From: Bacteroidales bacterium
Lineage (GTDB): Bacteria; Bacteroidota; Bacteroidia; Bacteroidales; JAADJA01
Direction of reading: 5' to 3'
DNA length: 8,149 nucleotides
Assembly: GCA_029934735.1 (NCBI GenBank)
Contig: JAOZLR010000104.1
Location: 1-8,149, forward strand
Shown here: piece by piece, positions 6,772-8,149 of the stretch
Position numbering within the stretch: the stretch's first letter is position 1
How the letters are laid out: each line of letters starts with the position of its first letter
Position numbers and translations under genes: made by a program
Notes under the pieces: model-generated
The model's database searches: none
The model's input: only the letters and a program-made list of their open reading frames with translations
Told to the model about the DNA's origin: nothing

Positions 6772-7821
6772 ATGAAAAAATATTTTTCCCCACTGATTCT
6801 TCTTTTTATTCTGTTAACCTCTTTGTCTTCTTTTTCTCAAAGTGAAAATGAGTACAAAGTTGTTTGTGTGGGATATTATAATCTGGAAAATCTTTTTGAT
6901 ACGATTTTGAATCCCGAGTTATTATTTGCCGAGGAGTTTACTCCTGAGGGGAGCTCTCGCTGGACTTCTGAAAGATATTACGAAAAACTTAATAATATGG
7001 CGTATGCAATCTCTATGATGGCAATAGATGTAACTCCCGACGGAGTTGCCTTGCTTGGAGTTTCTGAGATTGAAAACAGGGGTGTACTTGAAGACCTTGT
7101 TATGGAAGATGCCATTAAGGATAGAAATTACCAGATAGTGCATTACGACACTCCTGACAGAAGGGGAATTGATGTGGCATTGCTTTATAATCCAAAGTAT
7201 TTTGAGGTGATAAACTGGAAGGCACATCCCCTTACATTACCAAATGATACAAATTTTAGAACCCGGAGCCAGCTTGTTGTAACCGGATTACTCGACGGTG
7301 AGGAGGTCAGCATTGTTGTCAATCACTGGCCTTCGCGCCGTGGTGGTGAGAAAAAAAGCCGCCCGAAAAGAAATGCTGCAGGAGATCTGGGACGTCAGAT
7401 TGTCGATTCATTGCTTTCCATTAATAAGGATGCAAAGATTATGTTTGTGGGAGACCTGAATGACGATCCGGTAAATCCTAGTGTACTTGAACATCTGGGG
7501 GCAAAAGGCAAGCAGTCGGATTTGAAAGATAATGATTTGTTTAATCCTATGTTTAAAATGTATAAAGATGGTGTAGGCTCTCTTGCTTATCGTGATAACT
7601 GGAATCTTTTTGATCAGGTAATAGTTTCGCAGGGTTTGCTGGGGAAAGACTACTCCACATATAAATTTTATAAGGCCAGAGTTTTAAACAAATCATTCCT
7701 GAAGCAAAAAGAGGGACGTTATAAGGGTTACCCCTATCGTACTTTTTCCGGAGGAGTTTATATCGGAGGCTACAGCGATCATTTTCCTGTATATATTATG
7801 CTGATTAAGGAAGCTGAATAG
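6772..7821 (+). CDS. Secreted endonuclease/exonuclease/phosphatase (EEP) family protein
   Basis: Predicted exported metal-dependent phosphodiesterase or nuclease of the DNase I/exonuclease III-like fold. The 349-residue product (from the ATG at 6772) begins MKKYFSPLILLFILL with a signal peptide ending near SSFS/QSENE and no lipobox Cys, so it is periplasmic or secreted. The mature protein is a single EEP domain: YYNLENLFD (35-43), GVSEIENRG (96-104, metal-binding Glu), DRRGIDVALLY (129-139), NHWPSRRGG (184-192, catalytic-type His), VGDLNDDP (226-233, Asp/Asn pair), NWNLFDQV (276-283) and GYSDHFPVY (333-341, final Asp-His). All expected active-site positions are present, so it should be active. 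The frame opens 16 codons earlier at an ATG, but that extension (IILRIKYLVYTKILK) overlaps the likely promoter and spoils the signal peptide. It diverges from the TonB receptor gene, with 144 bp between starts. Family call is firm; whether DNA, RNA or another phosphodiester is cut is not decidable. Confidence 0.92.
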   Translation: MKKYFSPLILLFILLTSLSSFSQSENEYKVVCVGYYNLENLFDTILNPELLFAEEFTPEGSSRWTSERYYEKLNNMAYAISMMAIDVTPDGVALLGVSEIENRGVLEDLVMEDAIKDRNYQIVHYDTPDRRGIDVALLYNPKYFEVINWKAHPLTLPNDTNFRTRSQLVVTGLLDGEEVSIVVNHWPSRRGGEKKSRPKRNAAGDLGRQIVDSLLSINKDAKIMFVGDLNDDPVNPSVLEHLGAKGKQSDLKDNDLFNPMFKMYKDGVGSLAYRDNWNLFDQVIVSQGLLGKDYSTYKFYKARVLNKSFLKQKEGRYKGYPYRTFSGGVYIGGYSDHFPVYIMLIKEAE

Positions 7822-7836
7822 AAATTCCTTACGGCG

Positions 7837-7856
7837 AAGTTTATTATTAACTTTTT
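7837..7856 (+). terminator. Weak candidate terminator after the EEP gene
   Basis: A 5-bp AAGTT/AACTT stem with a 7-nt loop, running into a short T run (CTTTTT), begins 15 bp after the stop codon. The stem is all A/T except one pair, so it would be weak; position is the main argument. Confidence 0.25.
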
Positions 7857-7989
7857 CCACAATTTTTTCGAGATGTATCGTATTGGCTACAGCTTAAGGA
7901 ATAAAATATAATAGACGCTTTAATGTTATTATTACCCACATTAATCCTTATGGGATTGATTGATATTTATTAGTAGAACCAGTTATTGT

Positions 7990-8130
7990 AATCGAATCCC
8001 AAAGGGATGGCGTGTAAAAACACAGGCCGGAGCTTGCGAAGGCCTGTGGATAAACAAAAAAAATACCTAAAGGGCTGTAAGTCCGACAGGTTAAACCACT
8101 ATTCGAGTTGTTTCGGATTAGCCCGGCGCA
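7990..8130. repeat. Probable intergenic multi-hairpin repeat element
   Basis: This part of the 328-bp gene-free right end is compositionally unlike the AT-rich bases before it and is packed with short inverted repeats: ATCCC-AAA-GGGAT (7996-8008), GTGT-AAAA-ACAC (8012-8023), an 8-bp perfect stem (8021-8048), CTGT/ACAG with a 7-nt loop (8075-8089), and a longer-range GGGCT (8072-8076) with AGCCC (8120-8124). The arrangement resembles dispersed palindromic (REP/MITE-like) elements that I associate with Bacteroidota intergenic DNA, but only one copy lies in the window, so multicopy status is an inference. The minus strand has a 61-codon open frame through it that has no leader, domain or start context and is best read as non-coding. 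From 7857 to 7989 I see nothing beyond a 5-bp AATCC/GGATT hairpin (7943-7957). Confidence 0.5.
8021..8048. repeat. Perfect 8-bp inverted repeat within the right-end element
   Basis: CACAGGCC (8021-8028) and GGCCTGTG (8041-8048) are exact reverse complements around a 12-nt loop GGAGCTTGCGAA. It is the strongest hairpin in the window and G+C rich for its surroundings. It is followed within a few bases by an A-rich run (AAACAAAAAAAA); on the minus strand this would be a T run before the stem, not after it, while on the plus strand there is no T run, so it is not a terminator on either strand. Confidence 0.65.
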
Positions 8131-8149
8131 CAATGCTAAAATTTGAAAC

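Noticed and set aside
7948..8133. A 61-codon open frame on the minus strand at the right end.
   Set aside because: It runs through the hairpin cluster, has no signal, domain or plausible leader, and its sequence is explained by the inverted repeats; it is most likely a spurious frame from a repeat element.
1..8149. CRISPR arrays, tRNA or rRNA genes, insertion sequence or phage genes.
   Set aside because: No regularly spaced direct repeats, no cloverleaf or rRNA-like sequence, and no transposase, integrase or phage-type protein were seen in any frame.

Overview
The window looks like chromosomal DNA of a Bacteroidota species, probably a marine or sediment member of the Bacteroidales/Marinilabiliales type. 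This is inferred from AT-rich sequence, A-rich leaders without Shine-Dalgarno motifs, TAnnTTTG-type promoter elements, a TonB-dependent receptor next to a surface-type lipoprotein, and the families DUF5689 and choice-of-anchor J. It is an inference from gene content, not a taxonomic assignment.

Layout from left to right. Positions 10-888 (+) encode a short, two-domain Ppx/GppA-family phosphatase, which converges on a minus-strand block with only 23 bp between stops. The minus-strand block reads right to left: a TonB-dependent outer-membrane receptor (6627-4111), a large lipoprotein with an N-terminal DUF5689 region and three tandem jelly-roll-like repeats (4080-1711), and a DPM1-like family 2 glycosyltransferase with a GTG start (1652-912). 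Divergent from the receptor, a secreted endonuclease/exonuclease/phosphatase (EEP) family protein lies at 6772-7821 (+). The last ~330 bp have no convincing gene, but contain a cluster of short hairpins that looks like a dispersed repeat.

The centre of the window (1711-7821) reads as one functional unit. A secreted metal-dependent phosphodiesterase or nuclease would cut an extracellular substrate, a lipoprotein with possible OB-like and adhesin-like domains would hold it, and a SusD-less TonB receptor would import the product. The receptor and lipoprotein genes are 30 bp apart and probably form an operon. The receptor and nuclease genes diverge from a 144-bp region where each strand carries the same octamer, TAATTTTG, as a possible -7 promoter element. 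The substrate is not known from the sequence; extracellular nucleic acid or another phosphodiester is the best guess.

Start choices: for the receptor and the lipoprotein the longest frames open at TTG codons, and for the nuclease at an ATG overlapping the promoter. In each case an internal ATG that begins a clean signal peptide was preferred.
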